This document shows positions 24,068-33,455 of a stretch of 64,000 nt of DNA, piece after piece. The DNA is taken from the NCBI GenBank assembly GCA_029547805.1, contig JAKPOP010000003.1, forward strand, positions 124,001 through 188,000. The letters are read 5' to 3'. The position numbers and the translations under genes are program-made. A model generated the notes under the pieces. It was not told the origin of the DNA. It saw nothing but the letters and a program-made list of their open reading frames with translations, and searched no databases. This DNA comes from Deltaproteobacteria bacterium (GTDB taxonomy: Bacteria > Myxococcota_A > UBA9042 > DTJE01). Numbering within the stretch: position 1 is the stretch's first letter; each line of letters starts with the position of its first letter.

Positions 24068-26818
24068 CTAGGCATCGGGCAAATCTGCAAGGGCCGCCTG
24101 GGCCGCCGCGACCCGGGCGACGGGCACCCGGTAGGGGCTGCACGACACATAGTTGAGCCCGATGCGATGGCACTTCGTGATCGAGTGGGGCTCGCCTCCG
24201 TGCTCCCCGCAGATTCCCAACTTGATGTTCGGGCGGGTCTTCCGGCCCCGCTCCACGGCCAGCCGGACCAGTTCCGCGATCCCGTCGTCGAGGCTCACGA
24301 AGGGGTCCACCTTGAGGATTCCCTTCTCGTTGGACAGGTAGATCGGCATGAACTTGCCGTAGTCGTCGCGGCTCATCCCGAAGCCCATCTGGGTCAGGTC
24401 GTTGGTGCCGAAGCTGAAGAACTCCGCCGCCTCGGCGATCTGGTCCGCCATGACCGCCGCCCGGGGCACCTCGATCATCGTGCCGACCAGGTAGTCCACG
24501 CGGATGCCCTTCTCGGCGAAGACCTTCTCGGCGGTCTCCCGGACGATCCGCTCCTGGTGCCGCAACTCGTTCACGTGGCCCACCAGGGGGATCATGATCT
24601 CGGGGTGGACCTCCTTGCCCTCCTTCCGGACGTCGCAGGCGGCCTCCAGGATGGCCCGGGCCTGCATCTCGGTGATCTCGGGGTAGGTGATCCCCAGGCG
24701 GCATCCGCGGTGCCCGAGCATCGGGTTGAACTCGTGGAGTTCCTCGACCCGGCGCTGGATGCGCTCCATCGAGATGCCGGTCTTCTGGCTGAACTCCCGC
24801 TGCTTCTCCTCCCCCTGAGGCAGGAACTCGTGGAGCGGCGGGTCCAGGGTCCGGATCGTGACCGGACGGCCCTCCATGGCCAGGAAGATGCCGTGGAAAT
24901 CGGACCGCTGGAGCGGCAGCAGTTCCTCGAGGGCCCGACGTCGTTCCTCCTCTGTCTCGGCCATGATCATCTTCCGCATCGAGGTGATGCGGTCCCCCTC
25001 GAAGAACATGTGCTCGGTCCGGCAGAGGCCGATCCCCTGGGCACCGAAGGCCACCGCCAGGGCCGCCTCGGCCGGGCTGTCGGCGTTGGTCCGCACCCCC
25101 AGGCGCCGATACTTGTCCGCCAGGGCCATGAGGCGGGCGAACCGCTGGTAGTCCGGGGCCTCCTCGGGGCGCAACGTGTGGTCCTTCAGGACCTGGAGCA
25201 CCTCGGAGGGAGCCGTCTCGATGGCCCCCAGGAAGACCTCGCCCGTGCTCCCGTCCAGGGAGATCCAGTCCCCTTCCCGCACCAGATGTGGTCCGATGCG
25301 CATCTGCCGCGCGCCGTAGTCCACCTCGATGTCGCTGCATCCCGCGACGCAGACCTTTCCCCGCTGGCGGGCCACCAGCGCTGCATGGGAGGTCATGCCG
25401 CCCCGGGCCGTCAAGATGCCCTCGGCCTTCTCCATCCCCTTGATGTCCTCGGGAGACGTCTCGATGCGCACCAGGATGGTCTTCCCCGGAACCTTCTTCC
25501 CATGGGAGTCGGTGGTGGCCCACTCACTGCGCCGGGCATCCATCTCGTCGCTGAAGAAGACGACCCGACCCGATGCCGCCCCGGGACCCGCATTGAGCCC
25601 CTTCGCGACGAGCCTCCCCTCCTTCACCGCCTGTTTCCTCGCCTCTCGGTGGAAGATCGGCCGGAGCAGGTAGGTCACGCCGTCGGCCTCCACGTGCTCC
25701 AGGAACTTCCGCTCCGTGGTGAGGCCCTCGTCCAGCATCTCGATGCCGATCCGGATGGCCGCCAGGGGGGTGGACTTCCCGTCCCGGCACTGGAGGAAAT
25801 AGAGGTGCTTCCGCTCGATCGTGAACTCCAGGTCCTGCATCCAGCCGTAGTGCTTCTCCAGCACGGCCTTCGTGGCCACGAGGTCCCGGTACGATTCGGG
25901 AAGGATGCCTTCCAGTTCCTGGACCTTGTTGGGGGTCCGGATGCCGGCGACCACGTCCTCTCCCTGGGCGTTCATGAGGAACTCGCCGGTGAAGACGTTC
26001 TCCCCGGTTCCCGGGTCCCGGGTGAAGCACACGCCGGTCCCCGAGTCCTCGCCCATGTTCCCGAAGACCATCGTCTGGACGTTCACCGCCGTGCCCCAGT
26101 CCTCGGGGATCCGGTAGATCCGCCGGTACTCGATGGCCCGGTCGTTCATCCACGATGCGAACACGGCGTCGATGGCCAGCATCAACTGCTGCCAGGGGTC
26201 CGTCGGGAAGGGCTTCCCGGTCTTCCGGGCCACGTAGTCCTTCTCGCGCCGGACGATCTCCTCCAGTTCCCTCTCGTCCAGTTCCGTGTCCTGGTGCTTC
26301 CCCGATCGCTTCTTGACGTCCTCCAGGATCGTCTCGAAGGGGTCCTCCTCGCCCTTCTCCGCCTTCAACCCCAGCACCACGTCGCCGAACATCTTGACGA
26401 AGCGCCGGTAGGAGTCGAGGGCGAAGCGACGATTGCCCGTGAGCCGCGCCAGTCCCTCCAGGGTGGTCTCGTTGAGGCCCAGGTTCAGCACGGTGTCCAT
26501 CATGCCCGGCATCGAGGCCCGGGCCCCGGACCGAACGGAGACGAGCAGGGGGTTCTCGGGACGTCCCAGGCCCTTCCCCGTGGCCTCCTCGAGCCAGGCG
26601 ACGGCGGAGCGGACCTGTTCCTCGAGGCCCTCGGGCCAGACCTTGTGCTGCATCGTATGGACGCAGGCCTCGGTGGTGATGGTGAAGCCCGGAGGAACCG
26701 GCAGGCCCAGCCGGCACATCTCATGGAGATTCGCCCCCTTGCCTCCCAGCAGGTTCCTCTGGTCCTTGTCTCCCTCCACCAGGTCCTTCGAGAATCGGTA
26801 CACGTACTTCTTCGCCAT
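24068..26818 (-). CDS. ppdK: Pyruvate, phosphate dikinase
   Basis: The 916-residue enzyme interconverts pyruvate, ATP and phosphate with PEP, AMP and pyrophosphate. The N-terminal ATP-grasp part shows LLGGKGANLHEM and SGARASMPGMMDTVLN. The central swivelling domain has the phospho-histidine motif GGMTSHAALVARQRG (His about 478). The C-terminal TIM barrel has the PEP-site GICGEHGGEPHS (Cys about 869) and GTNDLTQMGFGMSRDD. Length and the typical PPDK spacing exclude PEP synthase. The ATG at 26818 follows GAGGT by seven bases; an upstream open extension lies over glyS. It is only 5 nt from glyS, so it is cotranscribed with glyQS, an unusual pairing of glycolysis/gluconeogenesis with tRNA charging. 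Confidence 0.96.
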   Translation of the reverse strand: MAKKYVYRFSKDLVEGDKDQRNLLGGKGANLHEMCRLGLPVPPGFTITTEACVHTMQHKVWPEGLEEQVRSAVAWLEEATGKGLGRPENPLLVSVRSGARASMPGMMDTVLNLGLNETTLEGLARLTGNRRFALDSYRRFVKMFGDVVLGLKAEKGEEDPFETILEDVKKRSGKHQDTELDERELEEIVRREKDYVARKTGKPFPTDPWQQLMLAIDAVFASWMNDRAIEYRRIYRIPEDWGTAVNVQTMVFGNMGEDSGTGVCFTRDPGTGENVFTGEFLMNAQGEDVVAGIRTPNKVQELEGILPESYRDLVATKAVLEKHYGWMQDLEFTIERKHLYFLQCRDGKSTPLAAIRIGIEMLDEGLTTERKFLEHVEADGVTYLLRPIFHREARKQAVKEGRLVAKGLNAGPGAASGRVVFFSDEMDARRSEWATTDSHGKKVPGKTILVRIETSPEDIKGMEKAEGILTARGGMTSHAALVARQRGKVCVAGCSDIEVDYGARQMRIGPHLVREGDWISLDGSTGEVFLGAIETAPSEVLQVLKDHTLRPEEAPDYQRFARLMALADKYRRLGVRTNADSPAEAALAVAFGAQGIGLCRTEHMFFEGDRITSMRKMIMAETEEERRRALEELLPLQRSDFHGIFLAMEGRPVTIRTLDPPLHEFLPQGEEKQREFSQKTGISMERIQRRVEELHEFNPMLGHRGCRLGITYPEITEMQARAILEAACDVRKEGKEVHPEIMIPLVGHVNELRHQERIVRETAEKVFAEKGIRVDYLVGTMIEVPRAAVMADQIAEAAEFFSFGTNDLTQMGFGMSRDDYGKFMPIYLSNEKGILKVDPFVSLDDGIAELVRLAVERGRKTRPNIKLGICGEHGGEPHSITKCHRIGLNYVSCSPYRVPVARVAAAQAALADLPDA

Positions 26819-26823
26819 CGTTG

Positions 26824-28965
26824 CTACCTCGTTGAGATCCTTCCGAAGTCGGCGTATCCATCGAAGAGGGCCGCCACCCGGGCCAGCAATGCCAGCCGCC
26901 GCAGGCGGAGGCCCTCGTCGGCCTCGATCAGCACGGGGACCCCATCCTTCCCCGTCCCGAAGAACCGGGCCAGGGGGTCCCGGAAGGAGAAGAGGGCCCG
27001 GAGCACCTCCTCCACGTCCTGTTCCTCCGTCCGAGCGCCCAGTCGCGTCTGGACCTCCAGGCGGAGGGACTCCACGTCGGTCTCCTGGGGGGTATCGGTC
27101 GGGACCCGATGGTCCCGTCCCTCCTCGAGGAGCCCTTCCCGGAGGGCTCGTTCCCGCCACCCCGACCAGTCCTCGTCGGCCTTCCGGAGCAGGTTGCCCA
27201 CCCGCTTGAAGACCTGATCCAGGAATTCCCCGAAGCCCCGGTTCTCCCTGATGAAGGACACGAGGGCCCGCCCCCGTCGCACCAGGGTTCCGGGAGGCGC
27301 TCCCGAGAACAGGCGGGCGCCGACGGCCTGGGCCACGTCCGTGGGGATGCCCTCCTCATCGGTCAGGTGCCCCCGAAACCGGTCCGACAGGAACGCCTCG
27401 ACCCGACTCCGGACCTCCGGGTCCCAGCCTTCCACCGTGTCGAGCCACCCCCCGAGCGGCAGTCGCGCCAGGTCCGCGACCTCCATCGAGATCCGGATCA
27501 GGCCGAGGGCTGCCCTCCGGAGACCCAGGGGGTCCTTGCTGCCCGTCGGGACGACCCCCACCCCGAAGCAGGTGGCCAGCGTGTCCAGTCGGTCCGCCGC
27601 GGCCAGCACGGCCCCCGCGAGGGTCGCCGGGACCACATCCCCCGCATGGCGCGGGAGGTAGTGTTCGCGGATGGCCTGGGCCACGGGCTCGTCCGCCCCG
27701 GCAGCCCGGGCGTAGTACATCCCCATCGTTCCCTGCAACTCCGGGAACTCCCCGACCATCGCCGACATGAGGTCGGCCTTGCACCAGTCGGCAGCCTGGC
27801 AGAGGATGTCCAGGCCGACCTCCGGGAGTTCCAGGGCCTTCCAGACCCGCCGGGCGATCTCCCGGACCCGGACGCTCTTCTGGGCCATGTCCCCGGCGTC
27901 TTTCAGGAAGAGCCGCTCCGGCAACCGCCGGGCCATCTCCCCGATTCCGTGCCGGAGGTCCTGCTGGTAGAAGAACCGCGCGTCGTAGAGCCGGGCGGCC
28001 AGGACCCGCTCGTTTCCCCGGATGACCACGGCAGGGTCCCGGGCCGGCGTGTTGCTCACGACGCCGAACCGTGGCCGGAGGGCGCCATCCTCCCCCGCCA
28101 GGGCGAAGAAGCGCTGGTGGCTCGCCATCGCGGTAACCAGCACCTCCGGCGGGAGTTCCAGGAACGCAGGGTCGTAGCCCCCCAGGCCAAAGACCGGCCA
28201 CTCGACCAGGTTGGCCACCTCGCCGATGAGGTCGTCCCCGGCGATGAACCGGCCCCGGTGTTCCCGTTCGGCCGTGGCGATGGCCTCCCGGATGATTCGC
28301 AGACGCTCCTCGGGGTCAGGCTCGACGAACCGGTTTCGAAGCAGCCCCTCGTAGTCCTCGGGTCGCGGCACCGGCACTTCCTCCGGGGCCAGGAAGCGAT
28401 GACCCCGAGTGACGCCTCGGGCCGTCACGCCTGCAAAGGAGAACGGGACGACCTCCTCGCCGAATCGGGCCAGGATCCAGTGGACGGGACGCACGAAGGG
28501 CCCGATTCCCTCCCCCCAGCGCATGCTCTTCGGAAAGGAGAGCCGCCCCAGCACGCCGGGTAGCGTCCGGGCCAGCCAGTCCATCGTGGCGATGCCTACC
28601 CGGGTCTTCCGAACGGCCACGACCTCCCCCCTGGGGCCCGGGACGCGAACCAGGGACTCCGGGGACACGCCCTGGGAGCGGGCAAATCCCTCGGCGGCCT
28701 TGGTGGGACGCCCGTCGGGACCAACGGCGGCCATCACCGGGGGCCCATACACCCACTCCTCCCGATCGGCCTGGGCGGTCGGGATTCCACTGGCTCGCAC
28801 CGCCATGCGCCTGGGCGTGGCGAAGGTCCGGATCGAGGTCGCCGGAAGTCCCGCCTCCCGGAGGGCCTCGTCCAGCAACCGGGCCAGGTCCGCCACCCCG
28901 GCGCCGATCATCCGGGCGGGAATCTCCTCGGTCCCGATCTCCAGCAGAAGGTCCCGGGCTTCCAT
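26824..28965 (-). CDS. glyS: Glycyl-tRNA synthetase beta subunit
   Basis: The 713-residue protein begins LLLEIGTEEIPARM, the hallmark N-terminus of GlyS, and contains SMRWGEGIGPFVRPVHWI, RFIAGDDLIGEVANLVEWP and the HD-like region around EFPELQGTMGMYYARAAG. The C-terminal anticodon-binding-like domain ends near FFGTGKDGVPVLI. It forms an alpha2beta2 enzyme with GlyQ that charges tRNA-Gly. The ATG at 28965 is preceded by GAGGAGG and gives the family N-terminus; the open frame upstream overlaps glyQ. It lies 13 nt after glyQ and 5 nt before ppdK. The tetrameric type is normal for Proteobacteria and relatives. Confidence 0.96.
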   Translation of the reverse strand: MEARDLLLEIGTEEIPARMIGAGVADLARLLDEALREAGLPATSIRTFATPRRMAVRASGIPTAQADREEWVYGPPVMAAVGPDGRPTKAAEGFARSQGVSPESLVRVPGPRGEVVAVRKTRVGIATMDWLARTLPGVLGRLSFPKSMRWGEGIGPFVRPVHWILARFGEEVVPFSFAGVTARGVTRGHRFLAPEEVPVPRPEDYEGLLRNRFVEPDPEERLRIIREAIATAEREHRGRFIAGDDLIGEVANLVEWPVFGLGGYDPAFLELPPEVLVTAMASHQRFFALAGEDGALRPRFGVVSNTPARDPAVVIRGNERVLAARLYDARFFYQQDLRHGIGEMARRLPERLFLKDAGDMAQKSVRVREIARRVWKALELPEVGLDILCQAADWCKADLMSAMVGEFPELQGTMGMYYARAAGADEPVAQAIREHYLPRHAGDVVPATLAGAVLAAADRLDTLATCFGVGVVPTGSKDPLGLRRAALGLIRISMEVADLARLPLGGWLDTVEGWDPEVRSRVEAFLSDRFRGHLTDEEGIPTDVAQAVGARLFSGAPPGTLVRRGRALVSFIRENRGFGEFLDQVFKRVGNLLRKADEDWSGWRERALREGLLEEGRDHRVPTDTPQETDVESLRLEVQTRLGARTEEQDVEEVLRALFSFRDPLARFFGTGKDGVPVLIEADEGLRLRRLALLARVAALFDGYADFGRISTR

Positions 28966-28978
28966 CTCGGTCGCCTCC

Positions 28979-29827
28979 TCAGCCGCCACAGTACTGCTCC
29001 AGGTAGGTCCTCGCGACACCCCGAGCCAGGGCCCTCACCCTCCCGATGTAGGCCTGGCGCTCGGAGACCGAGATGGCGTTCCGGGCGTCCAGCACGTTGA
29101 AGGCGTGGGAGCATTTCATGCAGAAGTCGTAGGCCGGAAGCGGCAGGCGATCCTCCAGGAGGCGACGGCACTCCCGTTCGTAGCGATCGAACAGGTCCAG
29201 ATAGAGGGCCACGTCGGCCTTCTCGAAGTGGTAGGTGCTGAACTCCACCTCCGTGCGGTGGTGGATCTGCCGGTAGCGCACCCCGTGTGCCCACTCGAGG
29301 TCGAAGACGTTGTCGATCCCCGAGAGGTACATCGTGATGCGTTCCAACCCGTAGGTCAGTTCGGCGGTGATGGGTGCCAGGTCGATGCCGCCGCACTGCT
29401 GGAAGTAGGTGAACTGGGTGACCTCCATCCCGTCCACCCAGACCTCCCAGCCCAGGCCCCAGGCCCCAAGCGTCGGGCTCTCCCAGTCGTCCTCCACGAA
29501 TCGGATGTCGTGGTCCCGGGGATCGATCCCGAGGCTCCGGAGACTCTCCAGGTAGAGGTCCTGGACGTCCAGGGGAGCGGGCTTCAGCACCACCTGGAAC
29601 TGGTAGTAGTGCTGCAAGCGGAAGGGGTTGTCGCCGTATCGCCCGTCGGTGGGGCGACGGGAAGGCTCCACGTAGGCCGCCTTCCAGGGGTCCGGCCCCA
29701 GACACCGGAGGAAGGTATGGGGATTGAAGGTCCCCGCGCCCTTCTCCAGGTCGTAGGGCTGAACGACCAGGCAGCCCTGGCGGGCCCAGAAGTCCTGCAG
29801 TCGGAGGATGACTTCCTGGAAGGTCAT
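28979..29827 (-). CDS. glyQ: Glycyl-tRNA synthetase alpha subunit
   Basis: The 282-residue catalytic subunit shows [69 protein letters not shown] and [20 protein letters not shown], all diagnostic of GlyQ. It binds glycine and ATP and needs GlyS for tRNA. GGAGG five bases before the ATG at 29827 sets the start, although the frame is open for almost 900 nt upstream. A promoter at 29851-29879 lies just above it, so glyQ appears to be the first gene of a glyQ-glyS-ppdK unit. Confidence 0.97.
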   Translation of the reverse strand: MTFQEVILRLQDFWARQGCLVVQPYDLEKGAGTFNPHTFLRCLGPDPWKAAYVEPSRRPTDGRYGDNPFRLQHYYQFQVVLKPAPLDVQDLYLESLRSLGIDPRDHDIRFVEDDWESPTLGAWGLGWEVWVDGMEVTQFTYFQQCGGIDLAPITAELTYGLERITMYLSGIDNVFDLEWAHGVRYRQIHHRTEVEFSTYHFEKADVALYLDLFDRYERECRRLLEDRLPLPAYDFCMKCSHAFNVLDARNAISVSERQAYIGRVRALARGVARTYLEQYCGG

Positions 29828-29850
29828 GGACGCCTCCAAAGGCCGGCGGG

Positions 29851-29879
29851 AGAATAGCCGAGGGCGCGAACCGGTGCAA
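29851..29879 (-). promoter_or_regulatory. Promoter of glyQ-glyS-ppdK
   Basis: On the minus strand: -35 TTGCAC (29879-29874), 17-bp spacer, -10 TATTCT (29856-29851). The predicted start near 29845 gives a short leader ending in GGAGG before the glyQ ATG. It is moderate in quality, but position and spacing fit. Confidence 0.45.
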
Positions 29880-29883
29880 GGCA

Positions 29884-30936
29884 TCACGGGCCCGGATCCG
29901 GGGATTGCGCAGGTTCCTGCATCGGACGGTGATGCCGATGGGATTCGCTGGCCTGCTTGCGGAGGACCGCGGCCCCGTCCGGATCTCCTCCGTCCTCCCG
30001 GATCGACGCGGCCTCCTCGAGCAGGTCCCGGGCCTGCCGGGGTCGTTCCCGCGCCAGGATCTCCAGCGCCCGGGACGCCTCCCGGTGACGGCCGAGGCCC
30101 AGGAAGGCCCGGGCCATTCCCCGCAAGGCCTCCTGGTACAACGGCCTCTCGTAGGACCCGAACAGGAAGGACCACTCGCGGAGCCCCCGGAGGTCCACGA
30201 AGCACTCCAGGGCCTCCCGGGGGTCCCCAAGTTCCAGCGCCAGGTTCCCGGCGGCCCAGAGGGCATCGTCCCGGAGACCCGACCGGGGATACCGGCGGGC
30301 CAGCAGGCGATACAGGCCCAGGGCCTCCAGGCGATAGGCCTCGGCCGGTTCCGCCGCCAGGAGCCGCGCCGCCTCCCAGAGGATCACCGGTGCCACCTCC
30401 CGGCCCTCGGTCCGCCGGTGGAGTTCCCGCAACCGGGCGACCGTTCGCCGGACCTCCTCGGAACCCCGCGCCTTCGCCGCCAGTTCCCGGACGGCCCGAG
30501 CCGCAGCGGGCTGGTCCGGGAACCACGAGGCCACCCGCTCCAGGACCTCCTGCTCCGATCCGGGATGCAGGCGAGCCGTGATCGACGCCACCTCCCAGAG
30601 GGCCTCCGAGGAGGTCCGGGGCAAGGAGGCGCATTCCCGCCCGACCCGTGCCAGCCACTCGAGGGCCTCGGCCAGGGTCCCCTCCCGGGCCCCGATTCGT
30701 CCCAGTGCGAGCCACGCCGCACAGCGGACCTCCAGATCCGATGACGCATCGGCAAGGGCCCTCCGGGCCACCTCGGCGCTACCGGGACTTCCGGTGGCCC
30801 CGACGACCTCCAGGTCCACTGCGAGACGCGAGGACCGGGTGCCCTGGGATCCGCAGCAGGCCGTCAGGAGGGCCCCCATGGTGGCGACCAGGACGGTCCG
30901 GCGGCGTTGCCGCCCGGTTGATCGGACCAGGAGCAT
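29884..30936 (-). CDS. Lipoprotein with helical (HEAT/TPR-like) repeats
   Basis: The 350-residue protein has an arginine-rich n-region and lipobox LTAC (Cys 27, followed by a second Cys). The mature part is almost entirely helical: [30 protein letters not shown] resembles a HEAT repeat, while [35 protein letters not shown] and [24 protein letters not shown] are TPR-like. No catalytic signature is seen. A role as a periplasmic scaffold is likely but unproven. ATG 30936 with AGGAG is favoured over the in-frame start at 30993, which would put a charged stretch before the leader. It lies 59 nt downstream of xseB and ends just before the glyQ promoter. Confidence 0.7.
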   Translation of the reverse strand: MLLVRSTGRQRRRTVLVATMGALLTACCGSQGTRSSRLAVDLEVVGATGSPGSAEVARRALADASSDLEVRCAAWLALGRIGAREGTLAEALEWLARVGRECASLPRTSSEALWEVASITARLHPGSEQEVLERVASWFPDQPAAARAVRELAAKARGSEEVRRTVARLRELHRRTEGREVAPVILWEAARLLAAEPAEAYRLEALGLYRLLARRYPRSGLRDDALWAAGNLALELGDPREALECFVDLRGLREWSFLFGSYERPLYQEALRGMARAFLGLGRHREASRALEILARERPRQARDLLEEAASIREDGGDPDGAAVLRKQASESHRHHRPMQEPAQSPDPGP

Positions 30937-30995
30937 GCCTCTCCTCTCCGCCGCCGCCCCACTGGAGGACCGTTCGCGAACAGCGCGTTGCAAGA

Positions 30996-31259
30996 CTACT
31001 GGCGTTCCTTGAGGAATTCCTCGGGGTCCAGGGGGCGAGTCGTGAGCCCGTCGGCCCCGGCCATCAGGACCTCCAGGCGACTCTGGGCGTCATCCAGCAG
31101 CTTCCGGGCGGCCTGGTACAGCGTGGTGGCGTGTCCGTAGAGGCAGATGGACTCCTCCAGGGAGAGGTTCCCCCTCTCCAGTTTCTCCATCGTGGCGTTG
31201 AGGTCCCGCAGCAGTCCCTCGAAGTCCGCCGCCTTCTCTTCCTGCATCTCCTCGTTCAT
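30996..31259 (-). CDS. xseB: Exodeoxyribonuclease VII small subunit
   Basis: The 87-residue protein fits XseB in length and in its core pattern FEGLLRDLNATMEKLERGNLSLEES followed by YGHATTLYQAARKLLDDAQSRLEVL. In the family, several XseB copies wrap the long XseA helix to make the ssDNA exonuclease. GGAGG eight bases before the ATG at 31259 fixes the start. The large-subunit gene xseA and the isoprenoid genes (ispA, dxs) that often accompany xseB are not in the window, so the enzyme must be completed from another locus. About 280 bp of non-coding DNA separate it from the divergent gene at 31544; besides the promoter I see nothing there. Confidence 0.9.
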   Translation of the reverse strand: MNEEMQEEKAADFEGLLRDLNATMEKLERGNLSLEESICLYGHATTLYQAARKLLDDAQSRLEVLMAGADGLTTRPLDPEEFLKERQ

Positions 31260-31284
31260 TGCCGCAACCTCCTTCCGCCGGTGC

Positions 31285-31314
31285 AGCATACCGGCATTCC
31301 GGGGTCGTTCTCAA
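31285..31314 (-). promoter_or_regulatory. Promoter of xseB
   Basis: On the minus strand: -35 TTGAGA (31314-31309), 18-bp spacer, -10 TATGCT (31290-31285). The predicted start near 31278 lies just before the xseB ribosome site. Confidence 0.45.
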
Positions 31315-31543
31315 CCCCCGTCCTCGCCCGATGCCTGGGAACACGGTGTCGTCTTCGGCGGCGTCAGCGGCGTTCCAGGCCGATGGGCTGCTGTCCGCCC
31401 CGGGGATCGGACGCGCCACCGGAACGCCCTCCCAATCCTCGTCCTGGGCCCACCACTTCGGATCGGACTCGGGGCCCCTTCCGCTTTCCCATTTTTCGGC
31501 GCTTCCATTACCATCAGGGCGTGGTGATGGATCCGGAGGTCTC

Positions 31544-33229
31544 ATGCTGCGTCGGCGGACGTTGGCCCTCTGGCTGGTCCTGGGCGGTCTGTTGACCGTC
31601 CTCTCCTGCGTGGTCGTCCGGCATCTCCAGAAGGGCCTGCTGGTCCGGACCGAACAACGGATCGCAGGCATCCGCCCCGCTGCGGATCGGCTGGTGGAGC
31701 AGCGTCTCTTGCGTCAGGCCTTCCTGGGTTCCGCCCTGGCCCGGGGACGCCTGGCTGCGATCCTGGAGTTCCTGGAAGAGTCCCGTGGAGACTTCCTCCA
31801 GGCCTGGAGGAAGGCCGAGGAGGCCGGCCCCGCCGGGTCTGCTCCCGAGGTCCGGGAGCGACGGCAGGAGGCCGTTGCGGCCTTCCGCCGGGGTGGCGCC
31901 CCCGTGGTGGACATGACCTCGGAGCGACTGGCAGACGCCCTCGCGGAGCACTTCGGCACGAGGGCCTTCGGGGAACAGGGCCGCGAAGGGTTCGTGGCCA
32001 ACGAGAAGGCCCACCTGGTTCAGTGCCTTTCCGTCGAGCCGAGTTTCTGCTCCTGGGACTACACCTACGCGACCCTGATGGAGGAACTGGCCGACCTGAG
32101 CCGGGACTGGAAACTCCCGGTGGGATGCCGGGTCCTGGTGGTGGATGGTCACGGCACCGGCCTGGCGGACAGCCGGAAGGACGGATGGTCCAACGTCCCG
32201 GGCTTCTGTGACTCTCTTCCCTTCTGCCGCGGCGCCCTGGAGAGTCGCTCCCCTCGCCGGGACGTCATGCAACTGGACGGCACCTGGCACCTGGGCACGG
32301 CCGTTCCGATCCTCTCCCGGGATCACCTCATCGGGGCCATCCTGATCCTGGACCCCTTCAACCACGACCTCGTGAAGGAGGACGCCTCGATCCTGGGGAC
32401 GGAGGTCGCCTACTCGGTGAAGGGCGCGGCGGTGGAGTTCACCCCCCCCCTCTCCTCTCCCGAGACGGTCCGTCGGGTCCTCCAGGGCGGCCCCACCTCC
32501 TCGTCCTTCATCGCTTCCTCCTTCCCCCTCTTCGGGATCCCCCAGAGTTCCGAGGCGACGATGCTGGTGGCCGTGTCCCGGGACGTCCTGTCGGCCCCCT
32601 TCCAGACGGCCCGGCAGGTGCTGATCTCGCTGGGTCTGCTGGCCCTGCTGCTGGGCTTCGCCCTGTTCTTTCTGATCATCGAGAAGTACCTCCAGCAGAT
32701 CGAAGGGCTCTACCAGGGGGTCCACGAGGTCATCCATGGCAATGCCGACTATCGCTTCCCGACCGACATGAAGGACGAGACCCTCCGAAACCTGGGCATG
32801 ACCCTCAACGTGATGGGCCTCCTGGCCCAGGGCCGGCCCCTCGTGGACGAGGAAGAGGATGCCCTGCCCGACCCCTGGATCGGCGCCGCCTCCTGGGAAT
32901 CGCTGGACAGCGCGACCGATACCCTGGAATCGGCCCTGGCAGGCGCCGACGAGTCCGTGGAGGAACTCCAGGTGGACATCGGCGCCCTGGCCGCGGAACC
33001 GGCGGAGTCCTATCACCGGCGGCTGTTCCAGGAGTTCCTGGGTGCCCACCGGGAGGCGGGACTTCCCCCGCCGGCGGTCTCCCAGGAGGACTTCCTCACG
33101 CGGGTCGTGCACCTGGAGCAGAAACTACGGCGCCGCTACGGAGTCCCCCAGGTCCGCTTCATCGTCTCCCGGAAGCGTGGACAGGTGGTGCTGACCCCCG
33201 TCCGCATCCGATCCCCCCGGGAGTCCTGA
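31544..33229 (+). CDS. Two-TM sensor-like protein with MXAN_5187-type C-terminus
   Basis: The 561-residue protein has an N-terminal TM helix (about residues 8-26) and a 330-residue extracytoplasmic region that resembles a Cache-type sensor (VLVVDGHGTGLADSRKDGW, HLGTAVPILSRDHLIGAILILDPF). A second TM follows (about residues 359-379, LISLGLLALLLGFALFFLII), then a short HAMP-like linker (GNADYRFPTDMKDETLRNLGMTLN). The cytoplasmic end, from about residue 480 (YHRRLFQEFLGAHREAG...RYGVPQVRFIVSRKRGQVVLTPVRI), matches my memory of the MXAN_5187 C-terminal domain known mainly from myxobacteria. No kinase, cyclase or methyl-accepting domain is present, so the signal output is unknown. GGAGG at 31535-31539 precedes the ATG. 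It is monocistronic and converges with the giant TPR gene. Confidence 0.75.
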   Translation: MLRRRTLALWLVLGGLLTVLSCVVVRHLQKGLLVRTEQRIAGIRPAADRLVEQRLLRQAFLGSALARGRLAAILEFLEESRGDFLQAWRKAEEAGPAGSAPEVRERRQEAVAAFRRGGAPVVDMTSERLADALAEHFGTRAFGEQGREGFVANEKAHLVQCLSVEPSFCSWDYTYATLMEELADLSRDWKLPVGCRVLVVDGHGTGLADSRKDGWSNVPGFCDSLPFCRGALESRSPRRDVMQLDGTWHLGTAVPILSRDHLIGAILILDPFNHDLVKEDASILGTEVAYSVKGAAVEFTPPLSSPETVRRVLQGGPTSSSFIASSFPLFGIPQSSEATMLVAVSRDVLSAPFQTARQVLISLGLLALLLGFALFFLIIEKYLQQIEGLYQGVHEVIHGNADYRFPTDMKDETLRNLGMTLNVMGLLAQGRPLVDEEEDALPDPWIGAASWESLDSATDTLESALAGADESVEELQVDIGALAAEPAESYHRRLFQEFLGAHREAGLPPPAVSQEDFLTRVVHLEQKLRRRYGVPQVRFIVSRKRGQVVLTPVRIRSPRES

Positions 33230-33253
33230 TTCCATCCCCGCGCCGTCCCGACA

Positions 33254-33373
33254 CGAGGTCGCCTGACGCTTCACCGAAGGCATCCGCCCGGGTTCCGCCG
33301 GTGGCAAGGACATGCCGGATGGTGGTCCCGCGTTGCCGGGCGCCTCGCCGGGGCGACCTCGCGCGTCCTTGCC
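33254..33373. other. Two interlaced perfect inverted repeats (pseudoknot-like) between convergent genes
   Basis: Ten-base arms at 33254-33263 and 33352-33361 (CGAGGTCGCC/GGCGACCTCG) and nine-base arms at 33303-33311 and 33365-33373 (GGCAAGGAC/GTCCTTGCC) interlock as in an H-type pseudoknot. The 226-bp gap lies between the 3' ends of the MXAN_5187-like and giant TPR genes. It could be a structured 3' region or small RNA, or chance in GC-rich DNA. I recognise no known RNA family. Confidence 0.3.
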
Positions 33374-33455
33374 TGGGAAAGGCGAGGCGGGTCTTGTCTG
33401 CATTCACAGGGCGGGACGGACGGAGGCAGGAGGGGCGACAGTCCGCCTGTCCAGG

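Noticed and set aside
20589-25523. Single 1644-residue minus-strand frame
   Set aside because: The upper part lies over ppdK and the propeller gene in the wrong frame. The real lipoprotein starts at 22796 with a signal peptide and ATGA overlap.
22721-27217. 1498-residue plus-strand frame
   Set aside because: Antisense to ppdK, which is unmistakable on the minus strand.
31315-31530. Possible small minus-strand gene upstream of xseB
   Set aside because: The open frame has mixed composition and no ribosome site, and it runs through the predicted xseB promoter and on over xseB in another frame.
33254-33373. Known riboswitch or housekeeping RNA (SAM, cobalamin, 6S, RNase P, tmRNA)
   Set aside because: No conserved core of these families found on either strand, and the position is at gene ends rather than a 5' leader.
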